Shown: positions 24,967 through 38,400, counted from the first letter of the stretch. The stretch: DNA of 64,000 bases from Erpetoichthys calabaricus (GCF_900747795.2 NC_041396.2:38588674-38652673), one strand, 5' to 3'. Made by a program: numbers and translations. Notes: generated from the letters alone by a model not told the origin.

Positions 24967-25521
24967 CAGGAGTGGGCCAGTGTCGGTCTTGGAGCGCTAC
25001 AGTGGCTACAGGTTTTCATTCCAACTCAATTGCTTAATTAGAAACCAATCCTTGCCAATCTCAGACCTTATTTAATTGTATGGCTTGTTAGTCTGCAATG
25101 TAAGGTTCATATGTTGTAGATTTTTTCCTTTCCAAATATATCATCCAAATGATTTGAAGCCTTAAACCGATCATTTTCAGTCTGTCACAATTTTCTATTA
25201 AGTGTTTTATTAAATCAAACAGTGCATGATGAACACGCAGAGATGTAAATGTAAACAAGCTAGATGGAGATCTGCTGGCTGCTTTGTCATTTACATCTTA
25301 TTGCTAATAAAGAGCCATTAACTCAGTGAATGCAGCGGTTTAAGATTGAAATAAGCAATTAAGGTTGGGTACCTTAACAAGCAAGACCACTAAAATGAAG
25401 AATCAAAATGTCACACCAATAAGTGCTTCAACAGCAATAAATGACTTCTCATTAAGAAGGTGGGTTAGAAGAAAAGCCTGCAGCCACTGCAGCTCTCCAG
25501 GACTGACATTGCCCACCCCTG
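24967..25521 (+). mobile_element. hAT-type non-autonomous element, copy 1
   Basis: 555 bp, beginning CAGGAGTGGGCCAGTG and ending CATTGCCCACCCCTG. Flanking 8-bp direct repeats are TTGTAGAC (24959-24966) and TTATAGAC (25522-25529), one mismatch. The inverted ends carry the family motif GCAGTGGCTGCAGG-like. There is no ORF. Confidence 0.85.
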
Positions 25522-25595
25522 TTATAGACTATTCATAAGGTTAGAAGGTTAAGTTCATGCCTTTTGCAGCTTATGAGATGAAGTCTACTAGTCTT

Positions 25596-26879
25596 GGGGC
25601 CTCATTTATATAACTTTGTGTGGATTTGCAAGTGAAAATATGTGCACACCAAAAAAAAGCAGGAAAATTCGTATGTAAAAAAAATCTGATTAATAAAATG
25701 TGGTGTACACACATTTCTACACAATTTACTGTTTATAAATCACAATCACATTTCAAATATGCATATGTGAACGTGCCTTGAACACTACCCTGAAACATTC
25801 ATATATTGAGCACATTCGTCAGCTTCATATATACAAAATCATAATACTGTAGAACTTCATTGGCTAGTAGAGCAGCTCCCTCCTTATGCTTCGAGACCCA
25901 GCTCCTGAATTCAAGGGTATCTGGCTGTGCTCCGCAACTGAGAGTGCAAGATGATGTGGTCTGGAAATGGTGACAGGCACCATCGTCTGAGCAAGTAGGC
26001 AGTATCTTCTGGATCATGTAATGATGTGATTGCTTTTACAATTTATAGTACAGGCCATACTATATAAAACACTGAGGGTTGAGCCAGCTACCTTCCCAAC
26101 AAGCCATTCACTTTCACATTCACATTGGTGTACTTGCACCATCATGTCCGTCAAAGATACTTTGCCTCAAAATAAATGAGTCACTGGTTGACCCAGGTCA
26201 TCAAGACGTGAAGTTTGACTCATGTTGGATGACTTGTGCATTATTGGAGAGGAACTGTCACAAAAGCTTTATTCTTGCTAGGTTCCCTTATGTCAATATG
26301 AGTGCAGTAAATTGCTGGGAACTGCTACAAATTACCCAATTATGTTGGCAAAAACATGTTTTGTTTTTTTTTGTATGTCCACCTAGCACAATATGAAACT
26401 GTAGTGCCTTGCCGGTCAGTTAATGGCTTCCAGCAGGCATAATGGGGTGAGGCTTGACTGAAATATTCCTTACCTATTGGGCTGATGAAAAAACAAAAAG
26501 GTCTTCAGTGCAAATATGCAGCATTAGCCCTTTTAAAATGGAAAAAAAATACAGTCTGCATCATATTCGTTCTTTTTGAGGTGTAATATGTTTGCCACTT
26601 CAACACATGTTGTTAATAGCGGCTCAGTGATCCTAATTATTATGTGTGCAAGTCGTCATTTAGCTGGTTTGGCTGCGTTTTCCTGCTTGATCAAAGGGTT
26701 TTGTCATCTCTTAGTTTCTCCAAAATGTTGCATACCAATGGGTCAGAGCTGCCATAAATATTTACTGTACATGTTCCCCCATCAAGTTTTCTTTTATAAA
26801 TCCCAACGTTTATGTGGCAAACTGTACTCACATTTCAAGCCTCTTTTAGGGCATATACAAGTTTTACAAATGAGGCCCC
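25596..26879. mobile_element. DNA transposon, superfamily unassigned
   Basis: Inverted ends GGGGCCTCATTTATATAA and, at the other end, ACAAATGAGGCCCC; 1284 bp. It is flanked by the 6-bp direct repeat AGTCTT (25590-25595 and 26880-26885). The interior holds only short ORFs without recognisable transposase motifs, so it is probably non-autonomous. Confidence 0.75.
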
Positions 26880-26885
26880 AGTCTT

Positions 26886-27630
26886 GAATGACCTGAGCCA
26901 TTTACCAAAGAGAAGGAGATTCCAACAATGGTGCATGGTTTGCGTCCATGCGACGGGTCAGAACAAATTACAATAACTTTACAGTTTTGCAAGGGTAGGC
27001 TGAATTCACAAGTGATTTGGTAACCACTGATTTTACAGTTTGGAAAAAAATGTTGAAAGTTAAGTGTACCTAGGAATTTATACAGCATACAGTAGTAATA
27101 ACAGCCAGTTTGTCGCAACTTCTCTATGCTTCACTAAGAGTGATTCTAAAAGTGTACCTCATAGATAGCAAAAAGTTGACCTTTCAGTAACTGTGACTCA
27201 TATGCTATAAAAATCTCCACTGTTAAACATTTTAGTACACAAACTTGAATTCTGATCAGCACACTACCTTGGTTTCTATATTTAATTGCTGCCTTGGTGG
27301 ATGCTGGCATCATACAGTTTTTCTGAGATAAAGCAGTCAAAACTATTGCACTAGTTAAGAGGAAACACTACAAAGTTTTTGTTCCAATCTTTTTCATGCT
27401 GTTTTGCAAGTCTCTGGCCTTTATTATAATGTCCTTCAGCTGTTTTAATTACTATTAGATGTGATTATCTAGACTTTTTGTAGTAAGTGTATTCAGGTTT
27501 TGATTGTAAATATAACAATGTTACACAATCACTATACACCTACTGTATACAATATACAGATTAAGAATATCTATAGAGTGGTAATAACGGTGCTTTTCTC
27601 AGCCTTGCACTTCATTTTTTTTTACAGTGT
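26886..27630. other. intergenic between bak1 and unc5cl
   Basis: No repeat or coding signal recognised. Confidence 0.5.
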
Positions 27631-27650
27631 CAGGCTCCGTTAGTACAGTA

Positions 27651-27656
27651 TTTATT
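27651..27656 (-). promoter_or_regulatory. unc5cl: poly(A) signal, probable unc5cl 3' end
   Basis: TTTATT on the plus strand reads AATAAA on the minus strand, about 67 nt after the unc5cl stop. This predicts a very short 3' UTR ending near 27,630. Confidence 0.5.
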
Positions 27657-27722
27657 AAATGGTTGTCTATGATCATAACTAAACCAGATCTGTACTTTTT
27701 CCAGCACTGAGCTCTTAAAGTG

Positions 27723-28047
27723 CTACTGGATTGCTGTATACTCATCTGTGGTTTGGGAACAAATGTCCCGCTCCTCCACTGATCCCAAGTCTGTCAACCC
27801 GCTGTCGCACTCTGATGCTAAACTAGTTGTATTTCCTTCACAACAGCATTGGTTCTCCTGATCTTTGTCCCTCTGGAATGAACCTGGGGAGTCAGGCAAA
27901 GGGTCATTCAAGAATGCCTCAATGGTGACAGCACAATCTAGGCGTTCCATGGACAACATGATCTTATATAGGTCATGCAGACTACCATTGAGCTCCTCAA
28001 AGAACTCAAGGGTAGCAGCCGCTGGGCTGTGCTGACAAGACATGAAT
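27723..28047 (-). CDS. unc5cl: unc5cl last coding exon (death domain end and tail)
   Basis: Acceptor TTCTCCCACAG. Encodes [20 protein letters not shown], then [19 protein letters not shown], then an acidic and cysteine-containing tail ([13 protein letters not shown]) ending in TAG. The tail is less conserved than the death domain and accounts for most of the length difference from the human protein. Confidence 0.96.
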
Positions 28048-31005
28048 CTGTGGGAGAAAGAAAAAAAAAATTAAGAACTTTTCGGCCTGCTCTAGGACTG
28101 CATATGAATGTGCAATATGAACCATAGTTGGGTGACACTATTAAATATCTAGCTTGTTGATATCCCAGAATGATAAGCAGCACTGCATACAAATTCTAAT
28201 TACGCACTCATTGTTTATCACAGTAATGATGTAAAACAGTTAGTAGTTGCACAGACACTCTTTTATTAATATTCAGTTAATGATATTTTAATGCACCACC
28301 TACCTGATCTTAGTGCCACAGAGGCCCAGACGGGAAGCCAGCTTTCTCCAGTCATTTCCACTCACTGTGTTTGGCTCCAGTAACATTTGCAGCTGCTCAA
28401 AGAGTTCCCGTGGAATTCTGAATACACAGGGGAATTATAAAGATATTTTACTTCAGCACTGTGAAGCAATCTTCTGCAACTTTACACCCTGAATCCCTCA
28501 TTAACCCCAAATTAAAATAAGGATGTCACCTATTGCAGTAGGGTTTTGGTGAGACCCTCTCTGCCTGGCACCCACTTTCTGTTATGTGCAAACGAAGGAC
28601 TTCGAGGTACTTTTCTTGTAGGTCCTGGGGAACAATAACCATCATCAGTTTATGACATTCAGCCTCTTTCTGCTTTTGATAAGCACCATGGTATATAATT
28701 ATAACAACCCTTAAAAGACCTGTGATAACTGCCCATACTCTTGACAAATAGAATTTTATCAGTCTATCCAGTGATTTTCCATGCCTTGCTAACCCAGCTA
28801 GATTCCATCAACAATCAACAGTCAATATTCCAGAATGAGAAAGCAAAAAATTGGATTTTATCAACTTTTGCAAATAAAAATTAAAAACTGAAATAACACA
28901 TTGACACAAGTATTTAGACCCATTACTCAGTTGAAGTATGTTTGCCAGCAATTACTAATCTAATAATCTATTACTAATCTAAAAATCTAATACCCCAAAC
29001 TTTACACACCTGAATTTGGGGATTTCCTACCAAATTTTTGTGCAGATTCTCTCAAGCTTTGATAGGCCAGATGGAGACAATTGGTGGACAGCTACTTTCA
29101 GGTCTCTGCAGAGATGTTTGATTAGGTTCAAGTCTGGGCTGTGGCTGGGCCACTCAAGAACATCCATAGATTTAACCCTAAGCCACTCCTGTGTTGTCTT
29201 TGCTTTGCACTTAGGGTCACTGTCCTGTTGGTTAGTAAACCTTCAGCCCAGCCTGAGGTTCAAAGCACTCTGGATCTGGTTTTCTCTAAGGATATCTTTG
29301 TACTTTGCTCCACTCAACTTTCTTTCAATCCTGACTAGTCTGCAAGCCCCCAATCTTACAGCATGATACCATTACTACCATGCTTCACCAATTGCATTGG
29401 CGTTATGCAGGTGATGACCAATGTCTGGTTTCCTCAATAAATGTTGTTTAGTATTGAGGCCAAACAGTTCAATCTTGGTTTGAGAAGAGGAGAGAATCTT
29501 GTTTCTCATAGTATGCATTTTGGCAAAGTCCAATTAGTGCCTTTGTCATAAAGCCCAGATCATTGAAATGTTGTAGTGATGTTGGCCTTCTGTCAGTTTC
29601 TCCAATCTCCACACAGGTTATCAGGAACTCAGCCGGAGTGACCATTGGGTTCTTGGTCATCTATCATGCCAAGGCCATTTTCCCCTGATTGCTCAGTTTG
29701 GCCAGGCAGACAGCTCTAGAAAGAGCCGTGGTGGTTCCAAACTCCCTGGCTTTCCTTGTCATTGTTTCTAAATGAAAGACCTAAATTTCTTAGGGTTATA
29801 ATGGTTTGTGTGTCTTCCTTTGTTAATTCCCTTTTTCATGTTATGATGACAGCAATATATAGTGTGGTACTGTCCAAATAATGCTTCAGAGGGTGTAGCA
29901 ACACAGTTTGTTCCAACACTACTTTTACATAAACAGAAGATTTATAAGTAATCAATAACTGGAACACCTGTAGAAATTGCTTACATAAACTTTTAAGGCT
30001 CAATTATTTTCTTTGCAACAGAAAAGTTGAATGTTGTTAACCCATTACTTGTTCCCTGAAAAAGGTCTTCTTGTATGACTCTGAGAATTACATTATTTTT
30101 CATTTTTGGTAAACAAAACTTGAAGTATTTAAAATATTATATAAACTGGAAAAAATGGTAATATTCTAAAACTTTTGACAAGTTATGTATGTATGTATAT
30201 TGTATATATTGTATAACATTGCTCAAACACCACTGGATCCTGCCCCTCATGGCGCCACTCAAGGACATATGAGTACTGTAGACTGCTCATCTTTAATCAA
30301 ATAGTCATGTTCGGATTCAAAGCAGTAGACAAAGGTAAGTCTGAGTCTGTCTGTCTAGTATTTTTCTTTCTACACTATTGCCCATTCTTTTGTCACAGTT
30401 AATGTTATTTATTTTAAGAGCCAGTTCCATTTGCTAAATTGTTGTCCATGTGGACCTGTCTAATATGTACATATCCATGACTTGTCCATATACACAGTCC
30501 TCAGTCTTCACCTTTATAAGTTTTTGTGTTGTCACCACACAGCTTTTTGTAGAACTTAACTTACTATTAAACTTAATCACAGATGCGATTGCCAATAGCT
30601 CTGCACCAGGCAAGATACTCGTTAGTTTTTGCAAGAACTATCAAAGAAGGGAACTCCCTTTTTGGGACTGTACTACTGTACCACTTTGGCAAGAGTAACA
30701 ACGTCCAAGAGCACTATATTGTGTATATATATGTACTGTATATACTGTAGATATAGATATATGATACAGTACCTACCAAATAATACAAAGTGTACACAAC
30801 ACGTGTTTTGCCCTAACTGGAGATCTTCAGGTATATACACTTTTGCTTCCCTCTACAGGGATCGAACCTTGGACATCAGCACTTGAGACAAAGCCTCTGA
30901 CGTTGCACCATGGCAGCTGGTTCGTGTACTTGAAAGGGTGATATATATGTATCTATATATGATGTACATATATAGATATATATATATATAGATATATATA
31001 TATAT

Positions 31006-31046
<41 letters not shown>

Positions 31047-33638
31047 CAGTTGGAGATTCACAAAGGGAGAAAAAACGAATCATGTATCATAAAATAGTTT
31101 TATTCCTGAGCTTTCAACCCCTATCAGGGGTCTTCATCAGAGGATAATGCTTAGACTTACAAGAATCAAAGGCAATATATAGCAACACATTCAGAATGGG
31201 GGGGGGGGTGGAGGTGACTAAGTCAGTATGACCGGGGGGGGGGGGGGGGGGTTGTATAGTTTAATTAATGTGTATACAGTGGTGTGAAAAACTATTTGCC
31301 CCCTTCCTGATTTCTTATTCTTTTGCATGTTTGTCACACAAAATGTTTCTGATCATCAAACACATTTAACCATTAGTCAAATATAACACAAGTAAACACA
31401 AAATGCAGTTTTTAAATGATGGTTTTTATTATTTAGGGAGAAAAAAAATCCAAACCTACATGGCCCTGTGTGAAAAAGTAATTGCCCCCTTGTTAAAAAA
31501 TAACCTAACTGTGGTGTATCACACCTGAGTTCAATTTCCGTAGCCACCCCCAGGCCTGATTACTGCCACACCTGTTTCAATCAAGAAATCACTTAAATAG
31601 CAGCTGCCTGACACAGAGAAGTAGACCAAAAGCACCTCAAAAGCTAGACATCATGCCAAGATCCAAAGAAATTCAGGAACAAATGAGAACAGAAGTAAAT
31701 GAGATCTATCAGTCTGGTAAAGGTTATAAAGCCATTTCTAAAGCTTTGGGACTCCAGCGAACCACAGTGAGAGCCATTATCCACAAATGGCAAAAACATG
31801 GAACAGTGGTGAACCTTCCCAGGAGTGGCCGGCCGACCAAAATTACCCCAAGAGCGCAGAGACGACTCATCCGAGAGGTCACAAAAGACCCCAGGACAAC
31901 GTCTAAAGAACTGCAGGCCTCACTTGCCTCAATTAAGGTCAGTGTTCACGACTCCACCATAAGAAAGAGACTGGGCAAAAACGGCCTGCATGGCAGATTT
32001 CCAAGACGCAAACCACTGTTAAGCAAAAAGAACATTAGGGCTCGTCTCAATTTTGCTAAGAAACATCTCAATGATTGCCAAGACTTTTGGGAAAATACCT
32101 TGTGGACTGATGAGTCAAAAGTTGAACTTTTTGGAAGGCAAATGTCCCGTTACATCTGGCGTAAAAGGAACACAGCATTTCAGAAAAAGAACATCATACC
32201 AACAGTAAAATATGGTGGTGGTAGTGTGATGGTCTGGGGTTGTTTTGCTGCTTCAGGACCTGGAAGGCTTGCTGTGATAGATGGAACCATGAATTCTACT
32301 GTCTACCAAAAAATCCTGAAGGAGAATGTCCGGCCATCTGTTCGTCAACTCAAGCTGAAGCGATCTTGGGTGCTGCAACAGGACAATGACCCAAAACACA
32401 CCAGCAAATCCACCTCTGAATGGCTGAAGAAAAACAAAATGAAGACTTTGGAGTGGCCTAGTCAAAGTCCTGACCTGAATCCAATTGAGATGCTATGGCA
32501 TGACCTTAAAAAGGCGGTTCATGCTAGAAAACCCTCAAATAAAGCTGAATTACAACAATTTTGCAAAGATGAGTGGGCCAAAATTCCTCCAGAGCGCTGT
32601 AAAAGACTCATTGCAAGTTATCGCAAACGCTTGATTTCAGTTATTGCTGCTAAGGGTGGCCCAACCAGTTATTAGGTTCAGGGGGCAATTACTTTTTCAC
32701 ACAGGGCCATGTAGGTTTGGATTTTTTTTTTCTCCCTAAATAATAAAAACCACCATTTACAAACTGCATTTTGTGTTTACTTGTGTTATATTTGACTAAT
32801 GGTTAAATGTGTTTGATGATCAGAAACATTTTGTGTGACAAACATGCAAAAGAATAAGAAATCAGGAAGGGGGCAATTAGTTATTCACACCACTGTATGT
32901 CCTTCTTAAGTTGGCATATGCTGGGTTTATGTCCACGTGTCTGTTGATGGCGTTTTCATCTGATAGCCAAGACTCGGCCAACTCTCTGGCGCTTTTTGTA
33001 CTGGCCTTAAATTTTACTTTTACATTGTCCCAGTTGAATGTGTGTCGAAAAACGCCATCAACAGACACTTTAATGCTAAAAACAAGAAATCGACAGCAGA
33101 AACACGAAACGCAGTTTATAGCTTTCCATGCAGTTCTTGCTCAGTGGTATACATAGGACAAACTTCAAAAAGAATCGCAACACGTACAGTATACAGGAAC
33201 ATCACAACGCCGTCAGAAGAAAGGACTCACTATCATTGATCTATACGCATACTAAATCAACAGGACATACATTTAACTGGGACAATGTACAAGTAAAATT
33301 TAAGGCCAGTACTAAAAGTGCCAGAGAGATGGCCGAATCATGGCTATCAAATGAGAACGCCATTAACAGACACATAAATCCAGCATATGCAAACTTAAGA
33401 AGAACATGTTCATAATAAATAAACTGTACACCCAATACCCGCCCCCCTCCTGATAACACTGACTTAGCCAGTCCACCCCACCCCCCTCCATGTAATTTTT
33501 TGCTATATATTGCCTTTGATTCTTGTAAGTCTAAGCATTATCCTCTGATGAAGACCCCTGGCAGGGGTTGAAAGCTCAGGAATAAAAACTACTTCATGAT
33601 ACGTGATTCATTTTTCTCCCTTTGTGGATCTCCAGCTG

Positions 33639-33683
<45 letters not shown>

Positions 33684-35345
33684 TCATATGAAAAAGTTTG
33701 TGAACACCTCTTAATTCTTTGGATTTTTGTTTATCATTGGCTGTGCTTTCAAAGTAACAACTTCCTTTTAATATCTGACATGCCTTATGGAAACAGTAGT
33801 ATTTCAGCAGTGACAATAAGTTTATTGGATTAACAGAAAATATGCAACATGCATCATAACAAAATTAGACAGGTGCATAAATTTGGGCACCCCAACAGAG
33901 ATATGACATCAATACTTAGTTGAGCCTCCTTTTGTAAATATAACAGCCTCTAGACGGCTCCTATAGCCTTTGATGAGTGTCTGGATTCTGGATGGAGGTA
34001 TTGTTGACCATTCTTCCATACAAAATCTCTCCAGTTCAGTTAAGTTTGATGGCTACCAAGCATGGACAGCCTGCTTCAAATCATCCCATAGATTTTCGAT
34101 GATATTCAAGTCAGGGGACTGTGATGGCTATTCCAGAACATTGTACTTCTCCCTCTGCATGAATGCCTTTGTAGATTTCGAACTGTGTTTTGGGTCATTG
34201 TCTTGTTGGAATATCCAACCCCTGCGTAACTTCAACTTTGTGACTGATGCTTGAACATTATCCTGGAGAATTTGTTGATACTGGGTTGAATTCATCTGAC
34301 CCTCGACTTTAACAAGGGCCCCAGTCCCTGAACTAGCCCCACAGCATGATGGAACCTCCACCAAATTTGACAGGAGGTAGCAGGTGTTTTTCTTGGAATG
34401 CGATGTTCTTCTTCCGCCGTGCAAAGTGCTTTTTTTATGACCAAATAACTCAATTTTTGTCTCATCAGTCCAAAGCACTTTGTTCCAAAATGAATCTGGC
34501 TTGTCTAAATGAGCATTTGCATACAACAAGCAACTCTGTTTGTGGCATGAGTACAGAAAGGGCTTCTTTCTCATCACCCTGCCATACCGATGTTCTTTGT
34601 GCAAATTGCACTGAATTGTAGTACGATGTACAGATACACCATCTGCAGCAAGATGTTCTTGCAGGTCTTTGGAGGTGATCTGTGGGTTGTCTGTATCCAT
34701 TCTCGCAATCCTGCGTATATGCCGCTCCTGTATTTTTCTTGGCCTGCCAGACCTGTTGGGTTTAACAGCAACTGTGCCTGTGGCCTTCCATTTCCTGATT
34801 CCATTCCTTACAGTTGAAACTGACAGTTTAAACCTCTGCGATAGCTTTTTGTAGCCTTCCCCTAAACCATGACACTGAACAATCTTTGTTTTCAGATCTT
34901 TTGAGAGTTGCTTTGAGGATCCCATGCTGTCACTCTTCAGAGGAGAGTCAAAGGGAAGCACAACTTGCAATTGACTACCTTAAATATATTTTCTCATGAT
35001 TGGACACACCTGTCTATGAAGTTCAAGGCTTGACAAGCTAATCCAACCAATTTGGTGTTTCAAGTAATCAGTACTGAGCATGCATTCATGTTACATGCAT
35101 TCAAATCAGCAAAATTACAAGGGGACCCACATTTTTGCACAGCCAGTTTTTCACATTTGATTTAATTTCATACAACTAAATATTGCTTCACTAAAAATCT
35201 TTGCTTGGAAAACACTGTACTCAGAAGTTCCTAGGAAATGAAAGACATTCCACTGTTATCTTTTTTTGTTGAAAGTAGAGTAAATTATTATGCAGGCTGA
35301 GAGGGGTTCCCAAACTTTTTCCATATGACTGTATATATTTATACA

Positions 35346-35405
<60 letters not shown>

Positions 35406-38400
35406 GTGCAAAAGTTTTAGGCAGGAGAGAAAAAATGCTGTAAACAAAGAATGCTTTCAGAAATATAAATAATGATTGTTTATTGTTATCAATTTACAAA
35501 ATGCAAAGTGAGCAAACAAAAGAAAAATCTAAATCAAATCAATATTTGGTGTTACTACCTTCAAACCAGCATCAATTCTTATAGGTACACTTGCACAAAG
35601 TCAGGGATTTTGTAGGATTATAGTCAGGTGTATGATCAACCAATTATATTACCAATGTCACACGTAGGTTGAAACACAGTTATTAACTAAAAACAGAAAC
35701 AGCTGTGTAGGAGGCTTAAAACTGGGTGAGGAACAGCCAAACTCTGCTACCAAGGTGAGGTTGTGGAAGACAGTTTCATGTCATGGCAAGATTGAGCACA
35801 GCAACAAGACACAAGGTAGTTCTACTGCATCAGCAAGGTCTCTCCCAGACAAAGATTTCAAAGCAGACTGGGGTTTCAAGATGTGCTGTTTAAGCTCTTT
35901 TGAAGAAGCACAAAGAAACGAGCAACGTTGAGGATCGTAGACGCAGTGGTCGGCCAAGTAAACTTAGTGCAGCAGATGAAAGACACATCAAGCTTATTAC
36001 CCTTCGAAATTGGAAGATGTCCAGCAGTGCCATCAGCTCAGAACTGGCAGAAACCAGTGGGACCTAGGTACACCCATTACTGTCTGGAGAAGTCTGGCCA
36101 GAAGTGGTCTTCATGGAAGAGTTGCAGCCAAAAAACCATACCTCTGACATGGAAACAAGGCCAAGCGACTCAAGTATGCACGAAAACATAGGAACTGGGG
36201 TGCAGAAAAATGGCAGCAGGTGCTCTGGACTGATGAGTCAAAATTTGAAATATTTGGCTGTAGCAGAAGGCAGTTTGTTCGTCGAAGGGCTTGAGAGCGG
36301 TACAATAATGAGTGTCTGCAGGCAACAGTGAAGCATGGTGGAGGTTCCTTGAACGTTTGGGGCTGCATTTCTGCAAATGGAGTTGGAGATTTGGTCAGGA
36401 TTAATGGTGTTCTCAATGCTGAGAAATACAGGCAGATACTTATCCCTCATGCAATACCATCAGGGAGGCGTATGATTGGCCCCAAATTTATTCTGCAGCA
36501 GGACAACGACCCCAAACATACAGCCAAAGTCATTAAGAACTATCTTCAGCATAAAGAAGAACGAGAAGTCCTGGAAGTAATGGTATGGCCCCAACAGAGC
36601 CCTGATCTCAACATCATCGAGTGTGTCTGGGATTACATGAAGAGACAAAAGGATGTGAGGAAGCCTACATCCACAGAAGATCTGTAGTTAGTTCTCCAAG
36701 ATGTTTGGAACAACCTACCAGCTGAGTTCCTTCAAAAACTGTGTGCAAGTGTACCTAGAAGAATTGATGCTGTTTTGAAGGCAAAGGGTGGTCACACCAA
36801 ATATTGATTTAATTTAGATTTCTCTTTTGTTCATTCACTGCATTTTGTTGATTGATGAAAATAAATGATTAACACTTCCATTTTTGAAAGCATTCTTTGT
36901 TTACAGCATTTTTTCACACCTGCCTAAAACTTTTGCACAGTACTGTATATATAATATATATAATATAGATATATATTTTTTATAGATAGATAGATATTGT
37001 CTTACACGTGCATGGGAGGCAGTCGATGGGCTTGACTAAATGTGTTGTTATGCTGGATCAAGGTTTGGCAGTGCACACTAAAGCCTCTTCCCCTCTCACT
37101 ACAGATTGTCAGAAGGAAAACCAACCTAACCTCACTTCTGGTTCCTCCATGCTTGACGTCACTTTTGGGTGCAACACAAACAACATGCCTCTTCTTGCCT
37201 GCCCTCTATAAAGCTGTCATACCCTCTGCACTCCATTAAGTCCTGTTTTGGACTTAGTCCTGAAAGACTATTCTGGCATTGTCCTTCCATCCATCCATTT
37301 TCTAACCCGCTGAATCCGAACACAGGGTCATGGGTGTCTGCTGGAGCCAATCCCAGCCAACACAGTGCACAAGGCAGGAACCAATCCCGGGCAGGGTGCC
37401 AACCCACCGCAGGACACACACAAACACACCCACACACCAAGCACACACTAGGGCCAATTTAGAATCGCCAATCCACCTAATGTGCATGTCTTTGGACTGT
37501 CGGAGGAAACCGGAGCGCCAGGAGGAAACCCACGCAGACACGGGGAGAACATGCAAACTCCACGCAAGGAGGACCCAGGAAGCGAACCTGGGTCTCCTAA
37601 CTATTCTGGCATTGTGTTGTTTGCTAATCGCTATTTTTTCCAAGTACACAAAGAGGATCCCCAATCCTTTGTTCTTGTCTTATAACTAATATATAAACTG
37701 CTAAAAAAAAAATAAAGGAACACTTTGAAAACACATCAGATCTCAATGGGAAAAAAAATCCTGCTGAATATCTATACTGATATAGACTGGGTAATGTGTT
37801 AGGAATGAAAGGATGCTACATCGTTTGATGGAAATGAAAATTATCAACTTACAGAGGGCTAAATTCAAAGACACCCCCAAATCAAAGTGAAAAAATGATG
37901 CGGCCGGCTAGTCCATTTTACCGAAATTTCATTGCAGCAACTCAAAATCGTACTCAGCAGTTTGTATGGCCCCCACATACTTTTATGCATGCCTAACAAC
38001 GTTGGGACATGGTCCTAATGAGACGATGGAAAGTGTCCTTTGGGATCTCCTCCCAGATCTGGACCAGGGCAATACTGAGCTCCTGGACAGCCTGAGGTGT
38101 TCTGTTGGATTGAGGTCAGGCAAGAGTTGGGGCCAGTCAATGGTATCAATTCCTTCGTCCTCCAGGAACAGCCTGCATACTCTCGCCACATTAGGTCGGG
38201 CATTGTCGTGCACCAGGAGGAACCCAGGACCCACTACACCAGCATAGGGTCTGACAATGGGTCCAAGGTTTTCATCCCGATATTTAATGGCAGTCAAGGT
38301 GCCATTGTCTAGCCTGTAGAGGCTTGTGTGTCTCTCCATGGATATGCCTCCCCAGACCATCACTGACCAACCACCAAACCAGTCATGCTGAACAATGTTA

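Larger units (their letters stand above)
31045..33643. mobile_element. inverted pair of Penelope-like elements split by a Tc1
   Basis: The right arm (about 33045-33643, plus) encodes a GIY-YIG-type endonuclease tract ([20 protein letters not shown], then [11 protein letters not shown]-like end) and ends with CTCTGATGAAGACCCCTGG...GGGGTTGAAAGCTCAGGAAT. The left arm is its inverted copy: endonuclease C-terminus at about 32898-33050 (minus) and 3' end at 31045-31276. The Tc1 at 31277-32895 separates the parts. Both outer edges read TGCAAATATATA into (TA)n. No reverse transcriptase remains in either arm. Confidence 0.8.

Noticed and set aside
36328-36687. 119-codon ORF as a host gene
   Set aside because: [13 protein letters not shown] and SPDLN show it is a piece of a broken Tc1 transposase.
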